The notes below the pieces were generated by a model. It had not been told where the DNA came from and made no database searches. It saw nothing but the letters and a program-made list of their open reading frames with translations. This document shows, piece after piece, positions 62,341-64,000 of a stretch of 64,000 nt of DNA. Source of the DNA: Diphasiastrum complanatum (lineage: Eukaryota; Streptophyta; Lycopodiopsida; Lycopodiales; Lycopodiaceae); contig CM055100.1 of NCBI GenBank assembly GCA_029204225.1, positions 28,288,649 through 28,352,648 on the forward strand. The letters are read 5' to 3'. Both the position numbers and the translations under genes were made by a program. Position 1 is the stretch's first letter. The number at the start of each line of letters is the position of its first letter.

Positions 62341-63810
62341 AATTTCCAATGAGAGACCCAAGAAGATCTATGGGACATCGAAAAATGTCCCATGAAGCTC
62401 TAATAGCTACACCTCTGCACACATTCCTAGCAAATTACAATTAGAAGTTGGATTTGACACATCTCTGCCAAAAGCATGTTTGCGTTTAAGTAGTTTTATA
62501 AGATATTTCTAATCTAAGTAGTTGTCAAGATAATGAAACTTTTTAAATTCTTTGGCCCCAAGCATTGCATGTTGTGAAGAGATCTTGGGTAATCATATTT
62601 GTAGCAAATATTATTATGTGGACTTGGTCTTCTATGTTCTTGCTCATTCCTTAGAGACTTGATGTGGATCTTAAGGCTTTCATTTCATCTAGTTGGTGAT
62701 TGAGATATGTGAGATAACGCAACCTTGACTAAAGAAAGACTAATGTTTCTGGAGTGTTTGATCGGCCACCCACAGAAGCCAATGCAGTTTTGCTGAACGA
62801 GATTGGTGAGCTACTGACTTTTGGTGTAAATTGTAATGTCACAGCTTCTGGGTTGCTAATGTGCTCAAGGTTCCTAACAAGTTTAAATGTCAAAATTTTG
62901 ATTGACATCTCTATTGATGCAGTTGTAGATGAGAGTGGTGATTGGATTGTTGTGAAGCCAAAATTGGAGTCATCAGGTACCAGAGTGAGACCTCTTCAAG
63001 TGGACATTGCAGTGCATATCATTGCTGTTGCATATCAGCTGTCTACTTGGGTGTAGTTATATTTTCTTCTACAATGTGTTGGTCTGAGCTTTTAAAAAAA
63101 AGTAATGCTCCCTGTTACAAAAATTTCAAATTAGTACACACATGATATAAGAAATGATTATTATATATTTGAAAACTTTGCTAGGCCGCCATATATTATG
63201 AGAAGTAGGTCTGACTTGATGTAAGCTGAAAGGAAGATATTAGAGCATCATTGATTGGCTGCAATGTTGATTCTTAACTATGAGGCTTTATGCCCTCGCA
63301 CTTTAGAACTTGTGTGGTCTATGTTCTATTGGCAATCTGAACATATCTTTTTAGATTTAAGCATGTTAACAATTGAATTTAGTAGCATACCAGCAGAAAG
63401 AGGAATTTTTAAATTGCAGTCTTGTTTCTACAAATGAATAAATTTTTTCCAGAATCACAGCTAACCAATAATCCTCAGAGCTTGAGCCCTGCTCCTTTTA
63501 ATTTGTACATACGTAGCTGTGTCCAGGTTGACTGTTGAAGGTAACACGAGTCCAAAAATCACTTCTTGTGAACCACATCCAATTGAAATAAGCTACTCAA
63601 GCTGCAAACTTTTGCTAGCGACTTCGTTCATTGTTAGGAGTATCTAAGCTAAATTTGAGACTGGGTTTTCAGACTATTTGTACTATTGGGTGTTTCTATT
63701 TGGCAGTCACAACTGCAGCTTCTAATCACGATACAACTGGTGGGATGGCGACAAAAATCTCAGAAGCTGCTTCCATTGCAAGATTGGGTATAAATGTGTA
63801 CATTGTAAAG
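9214..63810 (+). CDS. IPK: Isopentenyl phosphate kinase gene (11 exons in window, 3' end outside)
   Basis: IPK phosphorylates isopentenyl (and dimethylallyl) phosphate to the diphosphate with ATP, feeding isoprenoid synthesis; in plants it acts beside the cytosolic mevalonate pathway. Eleven GT-AG exons join in phase into 285 codons. The product shows the amino-acid-kinase Lys/Gly start (CIVKLGGAAIT, residues 12-22), the IPK hallmark VVHGAGSFGH (81-90) with its conserved His, GWSTSK (146-151), VLHGDAV (173-179), [16 protein letters not shown] and [14 protein letters not shown]. Plant IPKs are about 330 residues, so some 45 residues lie beyond the window. The gene covers at least 54.6 kb because introns 2, 3, 5, 6 and 8 (7.0, 4.7, 10.8, 5.6 and 23.9 kb) are filled with transposons. 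No stop or frameshift is seen in the exons, so I regard the gene as intact. The start at 9214 gives the usual short N-terminus; an upstream in-frame TTG at 9124 is not a plausible plant start. Confidence 0.93.
9518..9724 (+). CDS. IPK: IPK exon 2
   Basis: Codes for residues 17-85 plus one base. It opens [14 protein letters not shown] after the acceptor TTCCCAG and ends FIVVHGAG, with donor GTTAGT. The glycine-rich nucleotide-binding start and the first half of the IPK HGAGSFGH hallmark are here. The intervening charged, low-conservation stretch (about residues 44-77) matches the variable loop seen in plant IPKs. Confidence 0.93.
10490..10600 (+). repeat. LINE 3' end with (CT)n tail
   Basis: It reads TGCTCCCACTGTTATGCC, then TTTTGCCATGGAAAAGAC, TTAATAAAG and (CT)n. 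The same 3' terminus ends LINE copies at 34990, 44947-45013 (inverted), 50182 (inverted) and 61855 (inverted). This copy is severely 5' truncated. Confidence 0.75.
10831..10920. repeat. Palindromic element (AACGGTTCACC family)
   Basis: The inverted arms at 10833-10852 and 10898-10917 read AACGGTTCACCACGGTTC against GAACCGTGGTGAACTGTT. The same AACCGT/ACGGTT building blocks form the MITE at 26057-26408. Confidence 0.7.
11054..11109. repeat. Perfect hairpin, 19-20 bp arms
   Basis: AAATTTTTTTTATGTGGGCC at 11054-11073 pairs with GGCCCACATAAAAAAATTT at 11091-11109 across a 17-nt loop. It may be part of a foldback or MITE family. Confidence 0.75.
11400..12260. repeat. Foldback element with GC-rich inverted arms and AT/GT microsatellites
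   Basis: The + arm around 11565-11615 (GCGCGTTCGCGTCCGGGTCC then GCTTCCTTAGATATAT) recurs inverted at 12180-12245 (ATATCTAAGGAAGC then CCCCGGGCGCGAACGCG). (AT)n tracts lie inside both arms and a (GT)n tract at 11631-11668. Poly-A/T runs with GGACGCGTCC motifs lie outside. No transposase is seen. Confidence 0.75.
12540..12740 (-). pseudogene. Unidentified protein-like fragment
   Basis: The minus strand from about 12745 to 12555 reads open with non-repetitive composition ([18 protein letters not shown], then [19 protein letters not shown]). It runs into a CT-rich tract. It looks like an exon captured with the neighbouring AGO fragment, but I cannot name the gene. Confidence 0.35.
12755..12800. 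repeat. TTAGG-type short tandem repeats
   Basis: AGGTTAGGTTAGGTTAGG and two nearby copies of TATGATTCAGGGTCA form a short tandem array. It differs from the plant telomere unit TTTAGGG. Single TTTAGGG units occur at 13101-13125. Confidence 0.7.
13028..13156. repeat. Left arm of inverted repeat containing AGO sequence
   Basis: This is the reverse complement of 13959-14099. It includes the AGO-derived [11 protein letters not shown] codons, the CCCTAAA stretch and the GCTGCAATACGCTGTC block. About 129 bp against 141 bp, with scattered mismatches and a 3-nt gap. Confidence 0.85.
13645..14172 (+). pseudogene. AGO: Argonaute (AGO4-clade) C-terminal gene fragment
   Basis: Argonautes bind small RNAs through PAZ, MID and PIWI domains; the AGO4 clade guides DNA methylation in plants. 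Exon a (13696-13785) reads [20 protein letters not shown] and stops at donor GTAAGT. After a 110-bp intron, exon b (from 13896, acceptor TTCACAG) reads [20 protein letters not shown], then [22 protein letters not shown]-x-LQ is typical of AGO4/6/9. A TAA stop at 14013 replaces about 15 expected residues. The frame then resumes [17 protein letters not shown]…SLPELHKN, and MFFC-stop is recovered only after a one-base shift at 14160. Upstream PIWI residues are missing, so this is a captured or decayed fragment. Confidence 0.88.
13959..14099. repeat. Right arm of AGO-containing inverted repeat
   Basis: It pairs with 13028-13156 across about 800 bp. A transcript across both arms would form a long stem whose sequence matches AGO4-like mRNA. 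Confidence 0.85.
14245..15010. repeat. Local direct duplication in IPK intron 2
   Basis: 14250-14333 and 14907-14997 share about 90 bp (GACACAGAATCTTC, TTTGCACACTCTAGCTTCAT and AAAACCTCCAAAGCATAG). A second direct pair lies at 13478-13530 and 14575-14625 (TGAAATGC-GCTCTGTTCGT). The duplications span the AGO fragment's 3' side. Confidence 0.8.
15181..15216. repeat. (CT)n tract bordering a LINE fragment
   Basis: 36 bp of CT sits directly before LINE coding sequence on the same strand. The same arrangement occurs at several other LINE junctions in this window. Confidence 0.9.
15217..15955 (+). pseudogene. LINE fragment: zinc-binding C-terminus followed by ORF1
   Basis: It opens with the zf-RVT block at the end of plant L1-like ORF2 ([21 protein letters not shown]), then the conserved [12 protein letters not shown] segment. 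After a basic linker and a stop at 15625 comes ORF1-like sequence ([36 protein letters not shown]), ending near [17 protein letters not shown]1 homologues occur at 43509-44450 and 41807-41930. The order ORF2 end before ORF1 matches 44930-43509. Confidence 0.8.
15956..16736. other. IPK intron 2 end; AT-rich with short repeats
   Basis: Poly-A runs, a (CA)n tract at 16306-16326 and a perfect 29-bp tandem duplication (16462-16490 and 16491-16519). No gene is seen. Confidence 0.6.
16737..16834 (+). CDS. IPK: IPK exon 3
   Basis: Codes for residues 86-118, beginning [17 protein letters not shown] and ending GFVATRVS. It has acceptor CTTTCAG and donor GTAAGC. It completes the HGAG/SFGH motif across a 7 kb intron; the His of SFGH is the residue that distinguishes IPK from other amino-acid kinases. 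Confidence 0.95.
16835..18640. other. IPK intron 3, proximal part
   Basis: Low-complexity, T-rich intronic sequence with no recognisable coding or element signature. Confidence 0.45.
18641..20790 (-). mobile_element. Decayed Ty3/gypsy element (integrase region)
   Basis: On the minus strand, 20760-20640 reads a gypsy integrase core in one frame ([10 protein letters not shown], then [11 protein letters not shown], stop, [10 protein letters not shown]). Sequence consistent with the rest of integrase follows (20683-20468), and then a KIDF-like linker near 20300. Below 19900 it shows ATWEPIDVF, reminiscent of the chromo/C-terminal tail, and non-coding sequence. Stops and frameshifts are frequent. 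The 19250-19730 part is repeated at 28550-28980. Confidence 0.6.
20791..21547. other. IPK intron 3, distal part
   Basis: No gene recognised. It may include the 5' side of the decayed gypsy copy up to about 20900. Confidence 0.4.
21548..21590 (+). CDS. IPK: IPK exon 4
   Basis: A short 43-nt exon coding [14 protein letters not shown] (residues 119-132) plus one base. It has acceptor TTTGCAG and donor GTACTA. It aligns with the helix following the SFGH loop in plant IPKs (TNLNLEIVRALAREG-like). Confidence 0.9.
21890..21951 (+). CDS. IPK: IPK exon 5
   Basis: Codes for [19 protein letters not shown] plus KS (residues 133-153), with acceptor CTCTCAG and donor GTGAGC. The GIP-x-SPF-x-GWSTSK stretch is diagnostic of plant IPK. 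Confidence 0.94.
22047..22080. repeat. Short perfect hairpin GCTGGAGGCT/AGCCTCCAGC
   Basis: A 10-bp perfect stem with an 8-nt loop. A further direct copy of GGCTGGAGGCTC lies at 22130-22142. Confidence 0.7.
22100..23030. other. IPK intron 5 start; possible copia leader
   Basis: No coding similarity. The part after about 22500 may be the leader or 5' LTR of the copia element, but I could not match it to the 3' side. Confidence 0.3.
23033..23186. repeat. Tandem duplication, ~85-bp unit
   Basis: Two diverged copies share ATATCG-(G/A)TTCAATGCACG and the GTCGTAC-TGTGCGCGCT-AATC end. They lie just before the copia gag. Confidence 0.75.
23317..24185 (+). pseudogene. Copia gag with zinc knuckle
   Basis: Begins [20 protein letters not shown] with the SNY-x-LW motif of copia gag. 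A stop lies at 23563. The frame resumes as [20 protein letters not shown] then LERLEM-like helix sequence, and near 24109 the CCHC knuckle [14 protein letters not shown] appears. Confidence 0.88.
24330..24705 (+). pseudogene. Copia protease
   Basis: [12 protein letters not shown] is the copia protease active site. It is followed by [20 protein letters not shown], the conserved start of the GAG-pre-integrase region. A frameshift or stop occurs near 24700. Confidence 0.88.
24715..25380 (+). pseudogene. Copia integrase
   Basis: [15 protein letters not shown] and [11 protein letters not shown] form the HHCC zinc domain. The catalytic core has [21 protein letters not shown] and [20 protein letters not shown]. 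Stops at 24825 and 25127 break it, and the C-terminal part is deleted before RT. Confidence 0.9.
25444..26050 (+). pseudogene. Copia reverse transcriptase, N-terminal part
   Basis: Reads [51 protein letters not shown] and [16 protein letters not shown] stop sits at 25957 and RT is then interrupted within LYGL by the MITE. Confidence 0.93.
26057..26408. mobile_element. MITE inserted in copia RT
   Basis: It splits the copia LYGLKQAPRAW motif. Flanks repeat as GGTCTCAACATAG (26044-26056) and GGTCTCAAATAG (26409-26420), a target duplication of about 9-12 bp. Both ends are rich in AACCGT/ACGGTT palindromes (AATGAACCGTTAACGG start; GGGAACCGTGGGTTC end). Long duplications of this kind point to a Mutator-like family. 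It has no coding capacity. Confidence 0.85.
26421..26990 (+). pseudogene. Copia reverse transcriptase, C-terminal part
   Basis: After the MITE it resumes [18 protein letters not shown] and [14 protein letters not shown], with the catalytic YVDD. Then come [11 protein letters not shown] and [20 protein letters not shown]. One frameshift falls near 26720. Confidence 0.93.
26990..27483 (+). pseudogene. Copia RNase H
   Basis: Reads [20 protein letters not shown], then [11 protein letters not shown] and EAECRAVF. Then YTDSQSAM follows, with a frameshift to the [14 protein letters not shown] and ADLFTKALS ends. These are the standard copia RNase H and 3' pol motifs. Confidence 0.92.
27490..28400. 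other. Copia 3' flank / IPK intron 5
   Basis: Possible 3' LTR from about 27538; otherwise no recognisable feature. Confidence 0.35.
28400..31830 (-). mobile_element. Decayed LTR-retrotransposon sequence
   Basis: 28550-28980 repeats 19250-19730 in the same orientation (AGGCTT-TAGGC-T-TACATGAATAA and GAGCTATATATGTGT blocks). The minus strand at 30570-30535 has a purine tract (AAGTAGGGGAGAG) of the kind that precedes a 3' LTR. A 118-residue minus frame (31809-31453) and a low-complexity Leu-rich frame (31348-31109) have no recognisable domain. A tandem 26-bp duplication lies at 28571-28620. Confidence 0.45.
29590..30070. repeat. GC-rich palindrome cluster (GTTCCGA/CGGAACG)
   Basis: Short motifs such as CGGAACGCTCGTTC, AGTTCCGACC, TTCGGAACGAAC and GTACGGTACGTAC recur within 480 bp of AT-rich DNA. 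They resemble those near 8660, 10990 and 49810. Confidence 0.45.
31831..32732. other. IPK intron 5 end
   Basis: AT-rich intron with no recognised gene. It ends with the TTTTTATGCAG acceptor of exon 6. Confidence 0.5.
32733..32789 (+). CDS. IPK: IPK exon 6
   Basis: Nineteen codons ([19 protein letters not shown], residues 154-172) between acceptor TTATGCAG and donor GTACGA. It fits the alanine-kinase helix leading into the P-VLHGDAV strand. It is the most divergent exon, but phase and position are exact. Confidence 0.85.
32930..34290. other. IPK intron 6, proximal part
   Basis: No coding or element signature recognised on either strand. Confidence 0.4.
34293..34415. repeat. Tandem duplication, 58-bp unit
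   Basis: Two copies of GTGACAATACCACATG-ATG through GGCGCATA, with a third partial start at 34408. Confidence 0.85.
34775..35015 (+). repeat. LINE 3' end with CTTT tail
   Basis: It begins with a scrap of LINE coding sequence (TCAAATCCGACTTCTATTGG, like [10 protein letters not shown] of the copy at 44900). It jumps to the 3' UTR (TTAGTTTGTACTAGATGTTC, ACATACTTGACATGTAT, TTTTGGCATGGAAAAGACAT) and ends TTAGTAAGG(CTTT)n. It is internally deleted. Confidence 0.8.
35016..36050. other. IPK intron 6, middle
   Basis: No gene recognised. A C-rich run lies at 35928-35944. Confidence 0.4.
36053..36199 (+). repeat. Short LTR end plus PBS
   Basis: TGGTATCAGAGC at 36188-36199 is the initiator-Met PBS. 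It follows a candidate LTR that may start TGTTGCAAAATGG at 36053 and end TTTTATCA. The 5' boundary is uncertain. Confidence 0.5.
36224..36749 (+). repeat. LTR (~506 bp) plus PBS, nested behind another PBS
   Basis: TGTCATGGCCC at 36224 to TTTCA at 36729 has TG…CA ends. It is followed by CTGGTATAAGAGCCCGAGCC, a PBS with one mismatch to the Met type. No coding domains follow. It lies only 25 bp after the PBS at 36188. Confidence 0.6.
36750..37720. other. Leader-like sequence / IPK intron 6
   Basis: It follows a PBS and has no coding similarity; probably a decayed retrotransposon leader. Confidence 0.35.
37724..38253 (-). other. Two adjacent unrecognised open frames
   Basis: Minus frames of 65 (38253-38056) and 111 codons (38059-37724) abut with a frame change. 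The longer has ordinary composition and a basic helix-like part ([19 protein letters not shown]). It may be a decayed transposon protein; I cannot name it. Confidence 0.3.
38378..38413 (+). CDS. IPK: IPK exon 7 (36-nt micro-exon)
   Basis: Twelve codons, [12 protein letters not shown] (residues 173-184), between acceptor GATCAG and donor [15 protein letters not shown] is strictly conserved in plant IPKs. The exon is too short for ORF-based gene finding and would be missed without homology. Confidence 0.93.
38766..38843 (+). CDS. IPK: IPK exon 8
   Basis: Twenty-six codons starting [16 protein letters not shown] and ending NYVVFL (residues 185-210). It has an acceptor after a poly-T tract (TTTTTTTAG) and donor GTATCC. 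SGDVIIR and the YVVFL strand match plant IPKs closely. Confidence 0.95.
39036..39732 (-). pseudogene. LINE ORF2 C-terminus with zf-RVT remnant
   Basis: Frames 39732-39427 and 39263-39036 give [20 protein letters not shown] followed by LRVSSH, then [20 protein letters not shown]. The Cys/His core between them is frameshifted but recognisable ([16 protein letters not shown]-type at 39330-39390). Confidence 0.8.
40000..41170 (-). pseudogene. LINE reverse transcriptase
   Basis: Non-LTR RT copies LINE RNA at the target site. Blocks seen: [72 protein letters not shown] and [11 protein letters not shown] with catalytic YADD, then [14 protein letters not shown]. One frameshift lies at about 40740-40800 between two 143-152 codon frames. 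A stop follows SSSAASL near 40340. Confidence 0.95.
41931..42036. repeat. (GA)n microsatellite at LINE junction
   Basis: About 105 bp of nearly pure GA. On the minus strand an RT-end fragment runs into TTCAATAAGT(CT)n, and a new LINE ORF1 starts on the other side. Confidence 0.95.
42037..42700 (-). pseudogene. LINE RT fragment with internal deletion
   Basis: The minus strand reads [16 protein letters not shown] and joins at once to the [10 protein letters not shown] region. Then come PSYTYLG and [15 protein letters not shown] just before the (CT)n. RT from FRKAFD to YADD is missing. Confidence 0.8.
42840..43260 (-). pseudogene. Second LINE ORF1 C-terminal fragment
   Basis: The minus strand reads [40 protein letters not shown] and [11 protein letters not shown]. 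This matches the ORF1 end seen at 15820-15950 and 62071-62280. Confidence 0.7.
43262..44450 (-). CDS. LINE ORF1 protein (313-codon frame plus continuation)
   Basis: L1-like ORF1 proteins bind the element's RNA and trimerise through a coiled coil. The frame 44450-43509 has a Pro-rich N-terminal half and a coiled coil (about residues 165-235: [17 protein letters not shown] … SLEQSIG … [19 protein letters not shown]). It then enters the RNA-binding core ([20 protein letters not shown]). After a frameshift the core continues in 43591-43262 ([20 protein letters not shown]), where a second coiled-coil end ([19 protein letters not shown]) suggests rearrangement. It is the longest open frame in the window. 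Confidence 0.8.
44451..44944 (-). pseudogene. LINE ORF2 C-terminal fragment preceding ORF1
   Basis: The minus strand starts right after the (CT)n at 44945 with [17 protein letters not shown]. It passes [19 protein letters not shown] and [16 protein letters not shown], then an acidic tail [14 protein letters not shown]. The tail frame runs on to 44215 and overlaps ORF1. Confidence 0.85.
44945..45013. repeat. (GA)n: (CT)n tail of LINE copy
   Basis: About 67 bp. On the minus strand it follows GGAAAAGACATTAATAAAG directly and so forms the element's 3' terminus in place of poly-A. Confidence 0.95.
45196..45804 (-). pseudogene. LINE ORF2 zinc-binding C-terminus and His/Asp tail
   Basis: Reads [18 protein letters not shown], then [20 protein letters not shown] (Cys-x2-Cys…His-x3/4-Cys, zf-RVT) and [16 protein letters not shown]. 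The tail runs [20 protein letters not shown] and ends in a stop. It is 202 codons and unbroken, so it probably represents a recent copy. Confidence 0.9.
45965..46908 (-). pseudogene. LINE reverse transcriptase
   Basis: Blocks: [66 protein letters not shown] (catalytic YADD), [15 protein letters not shown] and [20 protein letters not shown]. One frame break falls at 46640. A 225-codon frame is otherwise clean. Confidence 0.95.
47277..47768 (-). pseudogene. LINE ORF2 zinc-binding C-terminus
   Basis: A clean 163-codon frame: [73 protein letters not shown] and an acidic end [11 protein letters not shown]. zf-RVT Cys/His residues are intact. Confidence 0.9.
48200..48560 (-). pseudogene. LINE AP-endonuclease remnant
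   Basis: The minus strand reads [19 protein letters not shown] then [13 protein letters not shown], the usual start of L1-like endonucleases. Near 48230 it shows LLAGDFKAR, the GDFNAR motif, fused to [16 protein letters not shown] from the RT end, so the rest of the endonuclease and most of RT are deleted. Confidence 0.75.
48570..49640 (-). pseudogene. LINE ORF1 protein, coiled-coil type
   Basis: An N-terminal piece in one frame ([17 protein letters not shown], 49609) shifts into the 296-codon frame at 49460. A long coiled coil (residues about 20-130; [37 protein letters not shown]) is followed by the RNA-binding core ([43 protein letters not shown]). A frameshift precedes the end. It differs in N-terminus from the ORF1 at 44450. 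Confidence 0.8.
50120..50756 (-). mobile_element. LINE 3' fragment with (CT)n tail
   Basis: The minus frame 50745-50446 ([20 protein letters not shown] … [17 protein letters not shown]) is the ORF2 tail. The 3' UTR then ends GGACATTAATAAAGATCTCTC and a long CT tract (50121-50182). Confidence 0.88.
50761..50897 (-). repeat. LINE 3' terminus, severely truncated copy
   Basis: About 135 bp almost identical to 46993-47120 (GGGTGCATAAGACCAAAAAG, GGAGCATCATCCATAGGAGG, ACGTGGCCGTAAAATGCTA). It is bounded on its 5' side by (GA)n at 50898-50913. Confidence 0.9.
50898..50985 (-). repeat. LINE 3' tip with CT tail
   Basis: The minus strand reads CCCTATGGTGAAAGACATTA and ATACC(TC)n, a diverged version of the family 3' end. 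The homologous part is very short. Confidence 0.55.
51260..51760 (-). pseudogene. Ty1/copia integrase C-terminal fragment
   Basis: The minus strand reads [55 protein letters not shown] and [11 protein letters not shown]. This is the copia integrase-to-RT linker (FGC-x-AYVHIPKE … F/S-LGY … GYR…DP). Stops follow in 51530-51260. Confidence 0.85.
51916..52465 (+). pseudogene. Gypsy integrase C-terminus with chromodomain
   Basis: A 157-codon frame: [53 protein letters not shown], then a chromodomain start [20 protein letters not shown] with [10 protein letters not shown]. The next Trp codon is TGA. Chromodomain gypsy (chromovirus-type) elements use it for targeting. The polypurine tract TAAAGGGGGAGGGA (52451-52464) and the LTR follow. 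Confidence 0.92.
52466..52702 (+). repeat. Truncated 3' LTR of chromodomain gypsy element
   Basis: Starts TGTTATGTACCCATAAGGGC and matches the minus-strand LTR 57062-56825 inverted. It stops abruptly after GTATATAGAGG, where minus-strand pol sequence begins. Confidence 0.9.
52703..53400 (-). pseudogene. Gypsy RT C-terminus and RNase H
   Basis: Minus-strand frames read [91 protein letters not shown] and [12 protein letters not shown], the standard end of RT plus RNase H. A stop lies after FVVI and frame changes occur near 52960 and 53190. The YxDD part of RT is deleted. Confidence 0.92.
53401..54060 (-). pseudogene. Gypsy protease
   Basis: The minus strand reads [20 protein letters not shown] (D-x-GS/A-T-H-N-F-I active-site block). 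Later [20 protein letters not shown] appears, equivalent to the LG-x-x-WL segment. Stops are present. Confidence 0.85.
54061..54960 (-). pseudogene. Gypsy gag
   Basis: The frame 54906-54457 has the retrotransposon gag core: [59 protein letters not shown] and [21 protein letters not shown] stop is followed by [20 protein letters not shown] and a zinc knuckle [14 protein letters not shown] near 54120, in which the last Cys is His. Confidence 0.92.
54961..56518 (-). other. Gypsy leader region with 58-bp tandem duplication
   Basis: Untranslated leader between PBS and gag. 55497-55612 holds two copies of a unit starting TTTTTTGTATGTGCAGGTGG. Two CTGCAGCAGGTACAG-like palindromes lie near 55650 and a GC-rich patch at 56075-56190. 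Confidence 0.6.
56519..56531 (-). other. Primer binding site of gypsy element
   Basis: The reverse complement reads TGGTATCAGAACC next to the LTR end, matching the initiator-tRNA-Met 3' end. Confidence 0.88.
56533..57062 (-). repeat. 5' LTR of gypsy element
   Basis: On the minus strand it starts TGTTACGTACCCATAAGGGC and is about 530 bp. It carries a TATATA-type box (GTATATAGAGG). It pairs with the truncated + LTR 52466-52702 at high similarity. Confidence 0.9.
57130..57165 (+). other. Orphan PBS-like site of another LTR element
   Basis: TTTACAGTGGTATTAGAGCTTGCGC resembles an LTR end followed by a diverged initiator-Met PBS. The LTR upstream is cut by the gypsy insertion at 57062. Confidence 0.45.
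57200..60380. other. IPK intron 8, repeat-poor stretch
   Basis: No coding or element domain is recognised on either strand. A GA tract lies at 57986-58012. Around 59428-59900 the motif CGCTG-CC recurs, including the hairpin CATCGCTG-cccaac-CAGCGATG at about 59487-59508. Confidence 0.4.
60390..60465. repeat. (GA)n microsatellite
   Basis: About 70 bp of GA with one GT interruption. No LINE 3' end is recognisable next to it. Confidence 0.95.
60530..60557. repeat. Poly-G run
   Basis: An uninterrupted G run of about 17-18 nt after a G-rich lead, capable of forming a G-quadruplex; assembly of its exact length is uncertain. Confidence 0.85.
60670..61632 (+). pseudogene. Ty3/gypsy gag-protease fragment
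   Basis: The + frame 60691-60933 has gag core helices ([37 protein letters not shown]). A basic stretch and a decayed knuckle ([14 protein letters not shown], first Cys pair lost) follow. Protease traces [15 protein letters not shown] and [17 protein letters not shown] occur near 61350-61610. The last resembles the [13 protein letters not shown] of the element at 53700, so the families are related. Confidence 0.8.
61811..62340 (-). mobile_element. Short LINE derivative: ORF1 C-terminus plus LINE 3' end
   Basis: The minus strand starts at a (CT)n tract (62338-62281). It reads [20 protein letters not shown] then [18 protein letters not shown] (ORF1 end), and stops at about 62071. After about 200 bp of UTR it ends GCCTTTTGGCATGGAAAAGA, CGTTATAAAG and (CTTT)n(CT)n at 61855-61818. 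No ORF2 is present, so this is a non-autonomous, LINE-mobilised or internally deleted unit. Confidence 0.85.
62739..62805 (+). CDS. IPK: IPK exon 9
   Basis: Codes for [19 protein letters not shown] then NEI (residues 211-232) plus one base. Donor is GTGAGC. The acceptor AAAGAAAG lacks a strong pyrimidine tract, which is notable because it closes the 23.9 kb intron. The G-V-(F/Y)-DRPP motif is diagnostic. Confidence 0.93.
62923..62976 (+). CDS. IPK: IPK exon 10
   Basis: Codes for [18 protein letters not shown] (residues 233-250) plus one base. It has acceptor TTGATGCAG and donor GTACCA. It corresponds to the GEDGSWKVVNP-type segment of plant IPKs. Confidence 0.9.
63070..63700. other. IPK intron 10
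   Basis: No feature recognised besides the splice sites. Confidence 0.5.
63707..63810 (+). CDS. IPK: IPK exon 11
   Basis: Codes for [19 protein letters not shown] and then [16 protein letters not shown] (residues 251-285). It has acceptor TTTGGCAG and donor GTATGT. HDTTGGM-x-TKISEAA is the most conserved C-terminal block of IPK. The remaining C-terminus must lie downstream of the window. Confidence 0.95.
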
Positions 63811-64000
63811 GTATGTATTCTTCATCAAAGATTAAGTCAGGTGTAATTGCAGTTTCCATGGCTGGCAGATATCTTTTTTTAGTAATAGAAAGCTTGTACG
63901 ATTTTTCATGACTTCATGTATCAAGCTGGTATCTCAAAAGAGGAACCAAACCCGTTGATGATCCACACTAAAATGTGCATAAGCTGCTCCGATGCAAGAT

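Overview
This window is nuclear DNA from a land plant with a large, repeat-rich genome. It has canonical GT-AG introns up to about 24 kb, plant-type Ty3/gypsy and Ty1/copia elements, L1-like LINEs and a plant-type isopentenyl phosphate kinase gene. Nothing in it is bacterial or organellar. The exact lineage cannot be read from the sequence; intron size and LINE/LTR content would suit a fern or another large-genome plant, but that is only a guess.

The only recognisable host gene is an isopentenyl phosphate kinase (IPK) on the + strand. Eleven exons (9214-9262, 9518-9724, 16737-16834, 21548-21590, 21890-21951, 32733-32789, 38378-38413, 38766-38843, 62739-62805, 62923-62976, 63707-63810) join in phase into 855 nt (285 codons) with no stop. 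The last exon or exons lie beyond position 64000. All other substantial features sit upstream of this gene or inside its introns. A second copy of its first exon lies 1.8 kb upstream (7440-7476).

Layout. 1-7377: LTR-retrotransposon debris, namely a + LTR, a decayed minus-strand Ty3/gypsy element with an Asp-type PBS and an unidentified 3' open frame, and a second minus LTR with PBS. 7379-9213: duplicated exon 1, a hairpin element, a poly-T tract and tandem repeats just before the IPK start. Intron 2 (9725-16736): a LINE tail, foldback elements, an Argonaute (AGO4-clade) C-terminal gene fragment with an inverted partial copy, and a + LINE fragment. Intron 3: a decayed minus gypsy integrase region. 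Intron 5 (21952-32732): a decayed + Ty1/copia element carrying a MITE, then another decayed minus repeat. Intron 6: a LINE 3' end and two nested LTR/PBS remnants. Intron 8 (38844-62738): a head-to-tail series of minus-strand LINE copies (39016-50985), a copia fragment, a gypsy element broken by inversion (51916-57062), a + gypsy gag/protease fragment and an ORF1-only LINE derivative.

Three observations deserve most attention: the LINE family whose copies abut one another at (CT)n tracts; the inverted repeat containing AGO4-like coding sequence inside the IPK gene; and the duplicated, splice-competent IPK first exon. None of the transposon copies looks intact; all carry stops, frameshifts or deletions.
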